Assembly: GCA_011319805.1 (NCBI GenBank)
Contig: SJRY01000263.1
Coordinates: forward strand, 248,001 to 312,000
Reading direction: 5' to 3'
Origin: Macrocybe gigantea
Taxonomy: Eukaryota > Basidiomycota > Agaricomycetes > Agaricales > Callistosporiaceae
Length of the DNA stretch: 64,000 nucleotides
Positions 48,301 to 60,589 of this stretch are shown in pieces. The position numbers and the translations under genes are program-made. Position 1 is the stretch's first letter, and every line of letters starts with the position of its first letter. The notes beneath the pieces are model-generated. The model was not told where the DNA came from and made no database searches. It saw nothing but the letters and a program-made list of their open reading frames with translations.

Positions 48301-49534
48301 AATTCGTTTGGAGTATCACGACACAAGTTTCTGCTTCTTGACAGCGCATCTTGCTGCTGGCCATTCAAACGTCGAGGAACGGAACGCAGATTATCGTACC
48401 ATCGCGCATGGACTGCATTTCCAAAAAGGCAAAACAATCTCCAGCCACGAGTAAATCACATTCTTGGTTTGTCTCTTGATCTGTTCTTACGCCTTTGAAT
48501 TAGCGTCGTAATATGGCTTGCGGATACCAATTATCGTCTAGACCTTGACAATAGCATGGTTAGGGCGTTGGCAGAGAAGGGTGATCTTGATTCTCTGATT
48601 GTAGTTGATCAGGTCTGTGATTTCGCGTGATGATCTGTACTCCATTTTGACAGTCACCGTCAAGCTGAAACGAGCTATCGACGTCGGCGCAGCTTTTGAA
48701 GGGTACGCCGAAGGCCCCATACTCTTTCGACCTACTTACCGCTATGATGTGGGTACTGACGACTACGACACGAGCGAAAAGATGCGGATACCCGCGTGGA
48801 CAGGTGAGCTAATGCAGTACACCTTTACTTCGTCCGTTAACCCGCGGGTGATCCCCAGACCGAATATTGTATCGTGGCGACCAGCTTGATCTACAAGTAT
48901 ACTCGCGTGCAGAATTGAAAGGCTCCGACCACAGACCAGGTATATGGTCTCCGTTTTGCTGTTCCATCTTGTGTGACACTGATTCACCATGTTGTCGAGT
49001 CTTCGCAATTTTCCGAGGAGACATTTGCATAGTTGACGCCATGAAACGAGCGGCCTTATCGCAGCTCCTTCTAGAGAGTGTGACACTAACAGGGCCCGGC
49101 GAAAACCTTGACGAAAAGCTCGCCGCTTTGGTGATCCCTCTTGAGTTGGACAGTCGTGAGTACATGCCTCGCAGTTTACTGTTATGCAACACTAATTCTG
49201 ATGATTTAGTCCCGCCACCGAGTTCCGACGACGCAGCGTGGTGGGATGGACCAGGTGAGCATCATTGATGCATTTTCTTGGCACTCTATCGACTTGGTTC
49301 TCAGGTTGTCCCAGTGGCGTCATCCCCATTCATGAATTCCAGTTACTGGATGAGAAGAAGGGCAATCCCTTTGATTCGCCGGTTGAATCACCTTTGTCTT
49401 CATCCCCGGCGTCGTCAGATGAAGAGCTTTACACTAATGCCATGGCGTTACAGACCCCTATGACTCCAACCCAAGCCACGAAACAGCCGCCACCTCCACC
49501 ACCTCGCTTAACCAAACCCGATATAATTCGGTGA
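45351..49534 (+). CDS. synaptojanin-like inositol polyphosphate phosphatase (SAC1 + 5-phosphatase)
   Basis: Two-headed phosphoinositide phosphatase acting in endocytosis and Golgi-endosome traffic. The SAC domain spans VTSATEIGNTRPSTTIPEVV, FYYASGSRWDVSSRLAVRLA, QGLQTFGQRIQITRPHASQP and the CX5R catalytic loop RTNCLDCLDRTNFVQ, whose codons are split by an intron (about 46973-47028). The 5-phosphatase domain has FTGTWNLNG, PDIFVVGFQEIVPLTAQQI, the loop GLRGMSGNKGAVGIRL, TAHLAAGHSNVEERNADYR, WLADTNYRLDLDNSMV, FRPTYRYDVGTDDYD and the terminal motif KGSDHRPVFAIF. A C-terminal proline tract (QPPPPPPRLTKP) could bind SH3 domains. About 20 exons; stop at 49532-49534. Domain order matches yeast Inp52/Inp53. 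Some exons in 47.4-48.1 kb were not fully resolved. Confidence 0.9.
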
Positions 49535-49622
49535 TCATATGTGGATGGTCGATTCGAAAGTATGAAATTATTGTATGCATTACACGAAAAGTAGAGCAGG
49601 ATTGCATGAATATTCGCTTACA

Positions 49623-51499
49623 TCAAATCAAACCTTGCTTCTTGAGGTCTTCATATGTCTTGCGGTTATAAACATTTCCTTCATCGTCTTCTAATTCCTC
49701 CATCGTCTCCTGCTCAAAAATTTCGTGGCGGCCTTCCTGTTTGAGTTTTTCCGCAACTGTCGCCGTAACGTCAGACAATGTGGCGTGGCAGTCGAAGGAG
49801 AAGAAAAACACACGTGCTAGAGCATCTTCTATGCGTGTAATTTCGTGGAAGTGCTTCGTATTCGGCAAACCCAAAGCTCGCATCCCAAAGGCATGTCTTG
49901 ACTCCTATATCAATTATTCAGAACAGTAACGCAACTTGGATGCAAAAGTCCGATGCTCACTTGGAAATGCCGATCGAAGTTTTTCCTAGACAGAGCAGTT
50001 CGATCTACGTTAACTTGGATAAAATCGCATCAGAATACGGAGACGGACCTTCCCATATACACATGGTCAGAGCATATTTCACATCGATATTCGACACCAA
50101 GACCATGGAGCTTGTAGAGCCAGTAGGGGATCGGCTTCCCATCCCACCCTAGAGGAAGTTTGAGAGGGTTATATATGCGTTCTTCTTCTTCTTCTTCCTC
50201 TCCTTCCGCTTTGGTATTCGGTGCAGGAGGCGGTTTGGATTGCTCCAACAGTTCTTGTTCGCGTTCGCGGGCTGTCAAAGAGAATCTGCGCTCGACATTT
50301 GATTTTGTTTCGTTCAGCGTGGGAGCAAGGATGATAAGAAGAGCTGTGCTCAAATGAGTGAGCAGAGCGGCATTCCGTAGCCTGGAACTGGCCGTAGATC
50401 TTTGCAGATTCCCATTAACAGCGGTAGGGGTGCCGTTAGGATTTGCCGGGGGTGTTCCGTTGGCTTCCTGTTTTGCGGCTGCTTTGACGTGCCGCTTTGA
50501 AGTGAGATGGGCATCGTACACAGTTTGTTTTGCATAGAGCTTCTGACCTGGAGAACAAGAAGTCAAACGCGCCCTAGTGCTACGAGGTGAGGATACTTAC
50601 AAGCAGCACACCAGATACCCTCCGGACATTCGCCGTTTGCCCTTTTCTCTGAATCATCTTCCCATTCAGGTATTTCATGGGCCTCCCACTTTTTGTTGAA
50701 CTCCGCCTCTGCTTCCTGTTGCTGAGTGTCGATGTCCTCGAGAGGTTGAGTGCGCTTGGCGAACGAAAGAAGGTATGTGTGAAGATTTTTGATGTAACTG
50801 ACGTAGGACATCAAACTCCTGATTCGCAAAGAAAGAAGCGGGACACGCACGTTTCATAATCTTTACTAGACCGTGTTTCCTGCGGCAAATCCGAGTGCAC
50901 TAATCCCTTTTGAGCGTTCAAGAGCTGGTCTAGGTATTGGAGATACCCAGGCCGCTTTCCAATGTTCTTCAGGTTGCAATATGCAATGTGGTTGGCGTAT
51001 AAGTCAAGATACTTCCCATAGCCTTCCTCTCCCGAGAATAGCAAGGATATGGCTAATGGGAGAAATAATTAGCAATCAACAGAGACGAGGAGAAAACTAG
51101 GCACGAACGGTCCTCCTCGTCAGAATCCTCCTCCTCTTGATTTGGTTCGTCCAGGAAAGCGGCGATCTCGAGGTCAAAGCCAACTGGGATAGAATCAGGG
51201 TACTTGCTGTGGTGCTCTCGAATTTTCACCAACCGCGAGTAAAATTCCGACAGATCGGTTTGCTGGGCCGGAGCTGAGAGGGAGTCGAGTTCGCGTTTTC
51301 TGGCCGACTCGTCGTCGTAGAGGGCATGTAGGACGGAGGCCCTTGCAGACAAGCGATCAAGTATTTGTGATGCCTTGTGCTCGGTCTGAATTCTGGATTC
51401 ATGGGTTGGCTGGCTGCGGGAGAGCAGCGTGTAGAGTGCGCCGTCGAAGCGCTCGAGCTCCTCGTGTGTCTGACGCTGTATTTCGATGATGGAGTCCAT
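49623..51499 (-). CDS. SF3A3: splicing factor SF3A subunit 3 (SF3a60/Prp9)
   Basis: Component of the U2 snRNP SF3a complex needed for branch-site recognition. The start [20 protein letters not shown] is typical. It continues with [52 protein letters not shown], the helical [20 protein letters not shown], a matrin-type zinc finger (IWCAAC, then [17 protein letters not shown]), [40 protein letters not shown] (the second zinc finger), [20 protein letters not shown], and the invariant end [17 protein letters not shown] at 49623. Codon runs of GAA/GAG give a Glu tract near 50175-50195. Intron 49754-49808 joins IEDALA to EKLKQEGR. It is divergent from FAL1. Confidence 0.94.
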
Positions 51500-51594
51500 G
51501 ATTGAGAGTGTTGACGGTCAAACGAGCGCATAAACACCAAATTAAAATCCAAACTCCGCTCTTTCTTTACCACCAACACCTCTTCCTGTTGAAA
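51500..51594. promoter_or_regulatory. 95-bp bidirectional promoter, SF3A3 / FAL1
   Basis: Only 95 bp separate the ATGs of two RNA-processing genes. Pyrimidine-rich sequence precedes the FAL1 start. Shared expression is likely but not proven. Confidence 0.5.
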
Positions 51595-53222
<1,628 letters not shown>

Positions 53223-55800
53223 GCGTTGCACGCCATAGTTTATACTATGGTAGACATGACACTTGTCAAAAAAACCCTCTAGTTTATTTCTTTCGATGTG
53301 TATGTAGATTATAGCTATCTTTACCTCAATCATATTTGCACAGTGATAAGATTTAGTCCCGTGTCAAGACCCTTAGTTCGATCCGATAAAAATGAAGTGT
53401 TCGCATTGCGTATCCCGCGCACGAAAATCAGAAGCAAGAATTCTCATTGCCGCTTGATTGTAGGCGCTTGATGATCCCTCAACTCGTTGCCTGTGTCTCC
53501 GTGTTCCAGAAAAGACGTAACTTCGCGACAGCAAGGCAAAATGCTACCGAGGAACGGATAGCTTAAACGCATGACGGCAGTTCCATGTCGCGGGGATAAC
53601 ACAACTTCCACTCGATAGCTGCTGTGCAGTGATGACGCTGAGGCGACGTCGGCGGACATCTGCACGCCCGTTCGCACCCCGTATTTGAATAACATTCTCG
53701 CGAGGTGATAACGGCGATTACGATGATGTCTAAGCACAGGCAAAATGAGGGTCGCCACAAAAAATCGATGTGTACTTTACCGGACAGCTTGATCGTCGCT
53801 AACGTCCACTCGCGCGACACTTTGTATTCCACGATGCTCTCCCGGAAATGAACGAAGCGACAGCCGGACACTTCTCACCGAGCGTTCCAGGTGGCCAATT
53901 TTTGAAGCCCAAGGAAACTCTGCACAATCGATAGCATCACGGAGTATTCAACCACTCTTGGTAAGCCAGGCAGATGGCCAAGCGCTCAGAAATAGATTTG
54001 GAAGGCGAGAAACAGAGCATCTGCCGAGGCGCAGTGACAGATTCACAGGATTCCCTCGAGGTTTCGCCAGAAGGGTGTTCAATCTCTTGGCCCAGAAGGT
54101 CAAAATGGTGAGTGGCATGTGTGTCCAACCCCACCAGGTGCCAAACTCGACAGTGGGATGTACAGAGAAAAAATTTTGTTGCAATCACAGGCACAAGATG
54201 ATTGGACGATGCTCCGTGACTGCTTCCCGCCGAGATGGCGATGGACCCTCTCGTGCATCTAACACGTCCAGGCAACGTTGCGGCGAGCTGGACTGGCGAT
54301 GTCAAAAGGGAACAAACGCCAGGCCAAGAAGCGTCACTGCAGCGGCGCAACCCGTACGAATAGTCGAGTAGTCAGTGTGAAGGCAGTGCAGCTTCCAAAG
54401 CCGAGGGAATACTCCTATGGAACGCGGATGTGAAGATTCAGGCCAGCCGAATCCTCATGGGACCCTTTATATGTCGAGTTCTTGTGTGAAGGAACTCAAC
54501 TGTCAGATGATCACAAAGAATCAATCCCTATGGCGAAGACCAGGGAGCCAGCCAGGCCAGGACATGCGAGAATATGCGTGGTTAAAACGCAATCATCGAG
54601 AAGACCTCGAATGAGACGAGGAAATTTGTGTCTCGTGATGCGCCGTTCGCGACTGATTTGTCCTCGACAAAACGCTACCAAAGGTATCGCTCATTCCTCT
54701 TTTTTTGTGAAGGTGATTGCTGACAAAAATTGGGCGATCCTTCCTTGATCAACAAAGGTTACGTGTCTCACGAGACAAACTAGGTTGCTCCCACTGGAGA
54801 GGCGCATCTGCGCCACAGGTTCCAACAATTCTAGGGGTGTACAGCACGATATGCCGGGCAAGTTGGCGGCTTCGTTCCCTTATTTAGGTTCATCGGCAGT
54901 AAGAGTTCTTGGAACACGTTGACATCGCGATCCTAGAAAATACGTGGTACTCGCCCGTTTCCGGGAAGCATCAGGCGACACAGGGAAGAGCTATAAAACT
55001 CAGATCCGAGACCCACCAGTCTGGCAACAGGTTTTGCTCTAAGCATGTGCTACTGGCGTAGGTGCGCAAAGGCCCTCACCTCGGAACTGGAAAATGTCTG
55101 ACGCGGCACCATGTGTTCAGAGTACGCAATGTTTACACAAGGTGAACTTGTCCCGCCTTCAGAAATCTCGTTGTCGATGCTTAACAGCACAGGTGCGGCC
55201 ATGGCGTGACAATGGTAGGTCCAACGAAACGGAGCCTTCGAGTTCATTGACCAAGAATGTCCACTAGCCAGACGAGGAGGTAGGCATACCTTCTGCTTGT
55301 GATGTACGCTTCAGTAAAGCAAAGTTCGTCAGATCAAATGCGACTTACCATCATGCAAATTTAGCCCTAATCACCCCCAGACTGTGTACCTCCAGCATGT
55401 CATAGGACCTGTTGGCAATAGTGAGTCATCATCTTCATCTTCGGTCGCCTAACCATCCTGGCAGTCGCCAATTTCCCCAGCAGTATTCACCTCATATCGA
55501 CAAATTTTGTCCGGAGTGCGAGAAAGAAAGAAAACCACGGAACTAAACCAGATGGCACAATCTCCTGTTACAACCTTACCTCTCACAAAACGACGAAATG
55601 ATAACGCCTGGAGATGTCACTGGTATAGGGAAAATGTAGGGAGAGAAGATTTGATACATACTAAATTATTACATGTTGAATCTGCCTATGTCTCAAGATA
55701 CCATTCATCACAGACCGCCATATGCCGTTGTTGTACGCTCTCTTGTGCCGCTATCTCCGTGAGTATCCGCATGGAAAGGAAAGGGTGTTCGGTCATGCCC
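53223..55800. other. 2.6-kb stretch with no recognisable gene
   Basis: The largest gene-poor block in the window. Open frames of 60-137 codons exist on both strands (for example 53937-54350 minus, 53444-53758 minus, 55050-55247 minus) but none shows a known domain, and I could not join them into a convincing spliced gene. The base composition is mixed rather than AT-rich. A TATA-like CTATAAAA is at about 54990-54997. No terminal inverted repeats, long terminal repeats or target-site duplications were found by eye. Possibilities are a non-coding RNA, a decayed transposon, a lineage-specific gene, or long 3' and 5' flanks. Confidence 0.45.
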
Positions 55801-56278
55801 TTAGTCATCTCCAATACCATGTTTCGTTTTCAGCTGAGCAAGTTCTTCTTCCCGTCGAGCTAAATCTGCCTTGGCAGCTGCTGCATCTTGCTTGGCTGGC
55901 ATGTGATATAGAACTACAATATAACGCTCCTGTAGGTGGAAACCGTTCAGGTGGTCAAGCGCATTCTTTGCCTGGTTTAGCAGAAGATCAGCGAGAATGC
56001 GTGCGCAAAGGTCAGAGATAACGCACATCCATGACATCATCAAAGACGACAAAAGCCGTTCCTCTTGTCTTCGGCTCATTTCCTATTCGTATCTGGCGAA
56101 TGCTTCCGTAGCGACCAAAAAGGTCGTACAAGTCTTCTCCCGTGATTTGGTAGTTCAAATTTTTGACGAACAGAATGCGATTAGCACCTGGTGGAAGTTT
56201 CGCCTACATGCTTGGAAGTCAGGAACAAAATGTCTACGCAGATATCGAGGACACTACCGTCGGTCTTGCCAGAGACAT
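55801..56278 (-). CDS. SF3B6: splicing factor SF3B subunit 6 (p14)
   Basis: Small RRM protein of the U2 SF3b complex that contacts the branch adenosine. The RRM is evident: [20 protein letters not shown] with RNP2 [30 protein letters not shown]1-like [30 protein letters not shown], and a helical charged end [20 protein letters not shown] before TAA at 55801. The proposed first exon is 21 bases (MSLARPT, ATG at 56276-56278) spliced to the acceptor just before AKLPPG; this start is probable, not certain. About 125 residues, as in other species. Confidence 0.88.
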
Positions 56279-56426
56279 AGCGTCTGTCCAAGAAGGGTGC
56301 TGAGGTTGAAATCAAATGGCACTTGTTTGTTTCTCATGCTTCAAGCAAATGATGACATAATCACACAGCCACCAGGTAAATTCCATATCGACAGAACCAG
56401 GTGATACATATATTTGAAGGCATAAT

Positions 56427-57285
56427 TCACAAGATCATCGATAAAAGTAGAGATGTGGTAGCTGTCGCCAGAACTCGAAGGACGTCATATGTGCCGCGTA
56501 TGGTGCCAGACGTTCCAGTTTGAGTAGGGGAAGGGGCACCAGAGGACGAGGTCGTGTTACTTGGGCCTACAAGAAAGAAATTCCCTGCAACGGGATCTCC
56601 GAGACCCGCTCTCGAAGCAAATACCGTGAGATTGAAATTCTGTCTCGGAGTCGAGGCATTCACAAAGGAGCCGACGGTGCTGTTGAAGTTCGCTGGCTGA
56701 TTATATACAGCCAAGATGTACCTGTGTTAAGGTTCAGCATTTCGTAGGAAGATGCGAGCATTCCATGCTCACCGATGAGGCGGGGAACCTGCTGGTGGTG
56801 TCGGTGGGAAGAATTCCATCACAGCAGCACTCGAATTTGAGAGCACTGTCCCATTGACATGAAAGTCCGACCCGAGAAGATGGAGGAATTGAGAGATAGA
56901 AGTGTTTTGGGGTGTTGGCGCATCAGGATCAACGATAGCTAGCACAAAAGGCTGGTTGGCGATGGCTGCCGAGTTATTGGAAATTAGGAAAAATGTTGGT
57001 TCTGTAGCAGTCTCTGAAACTCAAGTCAGTGAATTGGACCTGCCTCGCGAGATAGGGGGAACACTTACGCGCCATGGTCAGGAGAGCGCCAGGAGTGACA
57101 TTAGTGGACTGCATGGTGCTCGGGTCCACAAAGGTCATATTGGCAAGTGCCGTTGGGCGGAATGATGTGAGCACGTCGGGAACGACGGCGGATTTGTTGA
57201 AGGCTTGGGTGACATTAGAGAGTTGCGAGGAGAACTGAGCCGCTACGAGAGGTAGCAGGGAGACAAAACCGAGCATATGCATCAT
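56427..57285 (-). CDS. secreted, probably GPI-anchored PEBP-like protein
   Basis: Phosphatidylethanolamine-binding-protein fold, outside the cell. Signal peptide MLGFVSLLPLVAAQ; many N-glycosylation sites (NVT, NMT, NTS, NGT, NST). The PEBP ligand-site motifs are present: LAIVDPDAPTPQNTSISQFL (DPDxP) with LHLLGSDFHVNG, and GSPPHRYILAVYNQP (GxxHR). The C-terminus has a Ser/Thr/Gly-rich spacer and a hydrophobic end VLRVLATATTSLLLSMIL that fits a GPI signal. At least two introns, near 57010-57070 and 56720-56775. Three Met codons lie near the start; the third (MLGF) may be used because a TATATA box sits only 30 bp upstream of 57285. The ligand is unknown. Confidence 0.83.
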
Positions 57286-57823
57286 TTCTCCCTGTAAGCA
57301 ATCCCTTCGAGGGAATATATAAGCCTCGCTGGGCGTGCGCTGGGAGATTTATTCCATAGTCATTCCGTGTGGTGTCAGTACATCGTTCTGGTTCCCATTA
57401 CAACCTGTGACCGACGGTGGGGAACAGCGGTGAGAGAAGTTCCAGCACCTCGTCAGGTGGTTTAAAAAAATGACACACTGCTATGCAAGGCAGGTGAGTG
57501 ACATTCTGAACAATGCCCCGACATCGCAATGAGACGTAAAATGGGTGAGTTCCAACTTCGAAGAGATGATAGTTGCAGGTATTGCACAGCCTCCAACTCG
57601 TTGATCAGTTCTGAAATTCAAATGTTAAGTTTCATATTGGTGATCATCTCCAAGATACTGTCGCGGCCCCTTGTGCACTGAAACTGAACCGCTTATATAC
57701 CTTGGCTGCGCGTTTGCCTCCGGTTTTTCTTTCTCAGTGCAGCGTGCTGGTCACCATCCACTAAAGTCGCCCGTCGCGCAGTGCTGGTCGCTGAGGCGCG
57801 GTCCAATCAATTCGTCCCTCGCT
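57286..57823. promoter_or_regulatory. divergent promoter region with two TATA boxes
   Basis: 538 bp between the PEBP gene and the multi-pass protein. ATATATAA at 57315-57322 faces the PEBP gene; TATATA at 57694-57699 lies 125 bp before the ATG at 57824, which argues against the upstream ATG at 57671 as start. No other gene is seen. Confidence 0.5.
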
Positions 57824-58432
57824 ATGCAGTTGGCCAAGGTGCCGATTCCAACCTCATTTCTACAATATCGCCCTCCGATACCGATTCCCAGGAGTCTCTT
57901 TCTCTTCTCATGCGCCTCTTTGCTCGGGTCGTTCCTGCTTTTGCCCATTTCCATGCTTGACCTTGGGTATCTGTCAATGTGGTTGAATCCTTCCGCGTCG
58001 ATCTTCACGATCGTATACCACGCCGGCGTCTTCCTCATCGCGCGCAGGAAACGCAAACCGGACTCGCCGTCATATTTCTCCACCGTCGTATTCTCCGCCT
58101 ATCTCCTTTCTATTCTGTGGCTTGTCGCATTCATCCTCACCATTGTCATGTTCGCGCCGCCTCCAAATTTACAAGAATACAGTCTGACAAAGTTGAGGAA
58201 GGGCGGGCTTCCGGCAAACGTCCATACTCAGAAACTACAGGCGTTCTTGGCATTTTTCGAGATGTGCATAATTTTGGGCATGGCAATAAAAGGACATGCG
58301 ATTGTTGGAAAGGAAGGACCTGACCCCCCGGATTGGAGGCATTTCGAGGTGACGATTGTATTTTTCAGTGAACAACAGCGCAGACTGACAAAAGTCATTC
58401 CACACAGGACAATGAGGCTGGAACCGGAATAA
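57824..58432 (+). CDS. multi-pass membrane protein of unknown function
   Basis: Not recognised. One open exon of 202 residues from MQLAKVPIPTSFLQYRPP. Four hydrophobic segments: LFLFSCASLLGSFLLLPISM, ASIFTIVYHAGVFLI, VVFSAYLLSILWLVAFILTI and LAFFEMCIILGMAIKGHAIV. A basic loop RRKRKPDSP lies between spans 2 and 3. The C-terminal tail is polar and contains PPDWRHFEV. Marvel-like or tetraspan topology is possible, but no motif supports a family. An upstream in-frame ATG (57671) would add 51 residues but lies before the TATA box. Confidence 0.6.
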   Translation: MQLAKVPIPTSFLQYRPPIPIPRSLFLFSCASLLGSFLLLPISMLDLGYLSMWLNPSASIFTIVYHAGVFLIARRKRKPDSPSYFSTVVFSAYLLSILWLVAFILTIVMFAPPPNLQEYSLTKLRKGGLPANVHTQKLQAFLAFFEMCIILGMAIKGHAIVGKEGPDPPDWRHFEVTIVFFSEQQRRLTKVIPHRTMRLEPE

Positions 58433-58684
58433 GATTCTGATGTACGGACCTGCGTCATTCGATTCCTACAGTATGCCAACTCGTCGGGCATCGTTCTGAA
58501 AACCGTGGCGAAAGTGCTGAGATAAACTATCGTCGGGAAGAGATTACAGGAGCAAAGATACATCCGTTATCTGTTTCACGAGCAGGAGAATAAGGTGAAC
58601 TTTGTATTATTAGATGTGGATTCCAGGCAATCCACGAACCTATGAGAACAATCCGTCCGAGCCTCGGCATTGGCCATCAGGCCG

Positions 58685-59107
58685 TTATTTAGATTTCGAC
58701 CAGCGCTTCATGAGCCGTTCTACGTCTTTGCATTCATTCTTCCCTCTTACGCAGATGATAGTAGCTTCACCCGTGTCCGTGTCTGGGATCGTGCACTTAA
58801 TATCGTGTATGTCTGCACATGGGCAGTCAACAGGACTTTCAACACAATCCAGCGTGCCAGGGCAGAGATATCTGGCGCACACAGCTTTCGAAATAAACCG
58901 TGAATATACATAGACACCCTACGCGGCATTTATGGCCTCACCATTCTCAACCTGAGCTGCCCACTGGGCAGCACCTGACTGGCGTTGGCCATGACGCTGG
59001 TCATCGCCTTGCTGATGCTGGTGCCCCCACATGTTGCCAAAGAAATCGAATTGGGCAGAAACCAGTCCAAAAACGAGAAACAATATGAGGACTATTAGGC
59101 GGGACAT
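58685..59107 (-). CDS. LCL2: LCL2-like secreted ER protein
   Basis: Small secretory-pathway protein resembling yeast Long Chronological Lifespan 2, thought to act in ER-associated degradation. The signal peptide is MSRLIVLILFLVFGLVSAQF, followed by DFFGNMWGHQHQQ and a Gln/His-rich stretch. After one intron (about 58892-58949) comes the Cys-rich core VCARYLCPGTLDCVESPVDC, PCADIHDIKCTIPD, ATIICVRGKNECKDVERLMK and the end RWSKSK. The spliced product is about 120 residues, the family's size. The start at 59105-59107 is preferred to upstream in-frame ATGs because it places the signal peptide first. CACGTG lies upstream at 59167-59172. Confidence 0.87.
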
Positions 59108-59450
59108 GCTGGCGAGTTTAGGTCTTGAGTCCAACATGTGAAGAAGGCGACGTGTCAAAACGATCACACGTGACTTTTGCAGGTACACGATTTACAACTA
59201 CACACCGCTGTGAATGACAACAGATCTACTGTTCCGACAGAGCGATCTACCAAAGAGGTCGGAAATGAGCGAGGCTAGATACAAAGAGATATACAAGGAA
59301 CGCGTCGTGACGTCGTACGAGCTAGATGGTTAAGATACTAATAGAGATAAGAAGAAATTAGTAGATACGTGGGAGTTTCTTCTCTTTCCTGCATAGATGA
59401 TGGATATGAAATTTCAAGGAAGGCGGCCAAGGTCGAGGCATTCGGGAATG
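59108..59450. other. intergenic, LCL2 promoter side
   Basis: 343 bp between the LCL2 start and the stop of the KEN-motif gene. It contains ACACGTGAC at 59166-59174 and no gene. Confidence 0.45.
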
Positions 59451-60401
59451 TCACATATCATCGTCGTAAAGAGCATCGCCATTCGTTTCATCCTTCAACG
59501 CCTGCTTCATCTCTTGCGATGGTGTGAAGACTAGAGAGAGACCGCTTTCACGTCGCGAATTCGCGCCAACGACATCGGACTTAGTGGTCCCCGATTCAAT
59601 ACTCATCCCCAGAGCGAACGGTGTCGATTTGCTGCGTGATGCTCTCCCCGCCTCCCGTTTCTTTGCGTCTGGCGATAGCAGCTGGGACACACCACCGCCA
59701 GCCGGCGCCGTGGCTGCTTTATGTGTTTTACGGCGAGGTGGGATGTTCTCCTTCAGGCCATCCTTGTCTTTGGCGGCGGAAAGCATGGCTGGGACATCGA
59801 TCACGGGAGCAATGACGATATGTGGGTCACAGTAGACAACGAAACCAGGATAATGCATGGATTGAGGATCTGGGGGAACGGGGATCTCACGAAGAATTAT
59901 AGTCGGTGTCGGAGGCTGTTGCTGATGTTGAAGGATTGGAGCCAGAATGAAGTAGTCTTCAGCATCCTCTGCGGGTCGCGGCGATGAGGGCTGAGATTTG
60001 GATGATAGTTCTGGGGATGACGCAAGTGAGGCATTGGATGTTGATCGGCGACTTGAGAGAGGACCCTTGGGGGTCGACGGAGTGTGAAAACGCGTGGAAG
60101 AGGAACCTGTGGACCCTGCAACACTAAAGTCGAGTCTTTTGGCTGGGCTCGAAGGACTATAGAGAACATCGGAGAAGCGACTGTGAGCGGCGCCATTTCG
60201 GGCAGAGACAGGACTTTTTATGGTCTTCTCTGGGGAGAAGATGCCTTCCTGTGCAAGGATGCGGCGTTTGGCTGGGCTGAACAGGCTTGGGCCACCGGGA
60301 GATAGCGGTCGCTTGTTTGAACGTAACTTGATGGGAACGTTAGGATCAGGTGGCAGGAAGCGTTCAAGCGGGAGGTCCCGCAGAGGACCTGGACGATGCA
60401 T
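59451..60401 (-). CDS. disordered Ser-Pro-rich protein with KEN motif (unknown)
   Basis: A single intact exon of 316 residues, not recognised. It starts MHRPGPLRDLPLERFLPPDP and carries many Ser/Thr-Pro sites (LSPGGPSLFSPAKRRILAQE, GIFSPEKTIKSPVS, YSPSSPAKRLDFS, TPSTPKGPLSSRRS), so it is a probable CDK or MAP-kinase substrate. A conserved-looking middle (EDYFILAPILQHQQQPPTPT, HYPGFVVYCDPHIVI) may be the only folded part. KEN occurs in DGLKENIPPRRKTHK, followed by basic residues; KEN is a signal for APC/C-Cdh1 destruction. The acidic end is DALYDDDM. A nuclear, cell-cycle-controlled regulator is plausible (inference). Confidence 0.7.
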   Translation of the reverse strand: MHRPGPLRDLPLERFLPPDPNVPIKLRSNKRPLSPGGPSLFSPAKRRILAQEGIFSPEKTIKSPVSARNGAAHSRFSDVLYSPSSPAKRLDFSVAGSTGSSSTRFHTPSTPKGPLSSRRSTSNASLASSPELSSKSQPSSPRPAEDAEDYFILAPILQHQQQPPTPTIILREIPVPPDPQSMHYPGFVVYCDPHIVIAPVIDVPAMLSAAKDKDGLKENIPPRRKTHKAATAPAGGGVSQLLSPDAKKREAGRASRSKSTPFALGMSIESGTTKSDVVGANSRRESGLSLVFTPSQEMKQALKDETNGDALYDDDM

Positions 60402-60589
60402 GGCAGGACGACGCGCAGAGAAGGACGTAAAATACGAGGACGCGAGGCGGGGGTGGTGCTGGCCGAGAACAAAAATGCAGAAAACAGGCGACCACGCGCT
60501 TTCCGCATGTCACGAATGTGCCTCGTGATGTCACGCGTACCGTCACATTCATACGCTAAATATGGAAATACTGACATAATATATATATT

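Noticed and set aside
48520..48600. WLADTNYR instead of WxGDxNYR as a broken 5-phosphatase site
   Set aside because: The Asp, Asn and Arg are all kept and SDHRP is present; the Ala is a mild change and may be normal in fungal members.
57671..57823. N-terminal extension of the tetraspan protein from the ATG at 57671
   Set aside because: A TATATA box at 57694-57699 lies inside this extension, and the sequence added has no signal or domain.
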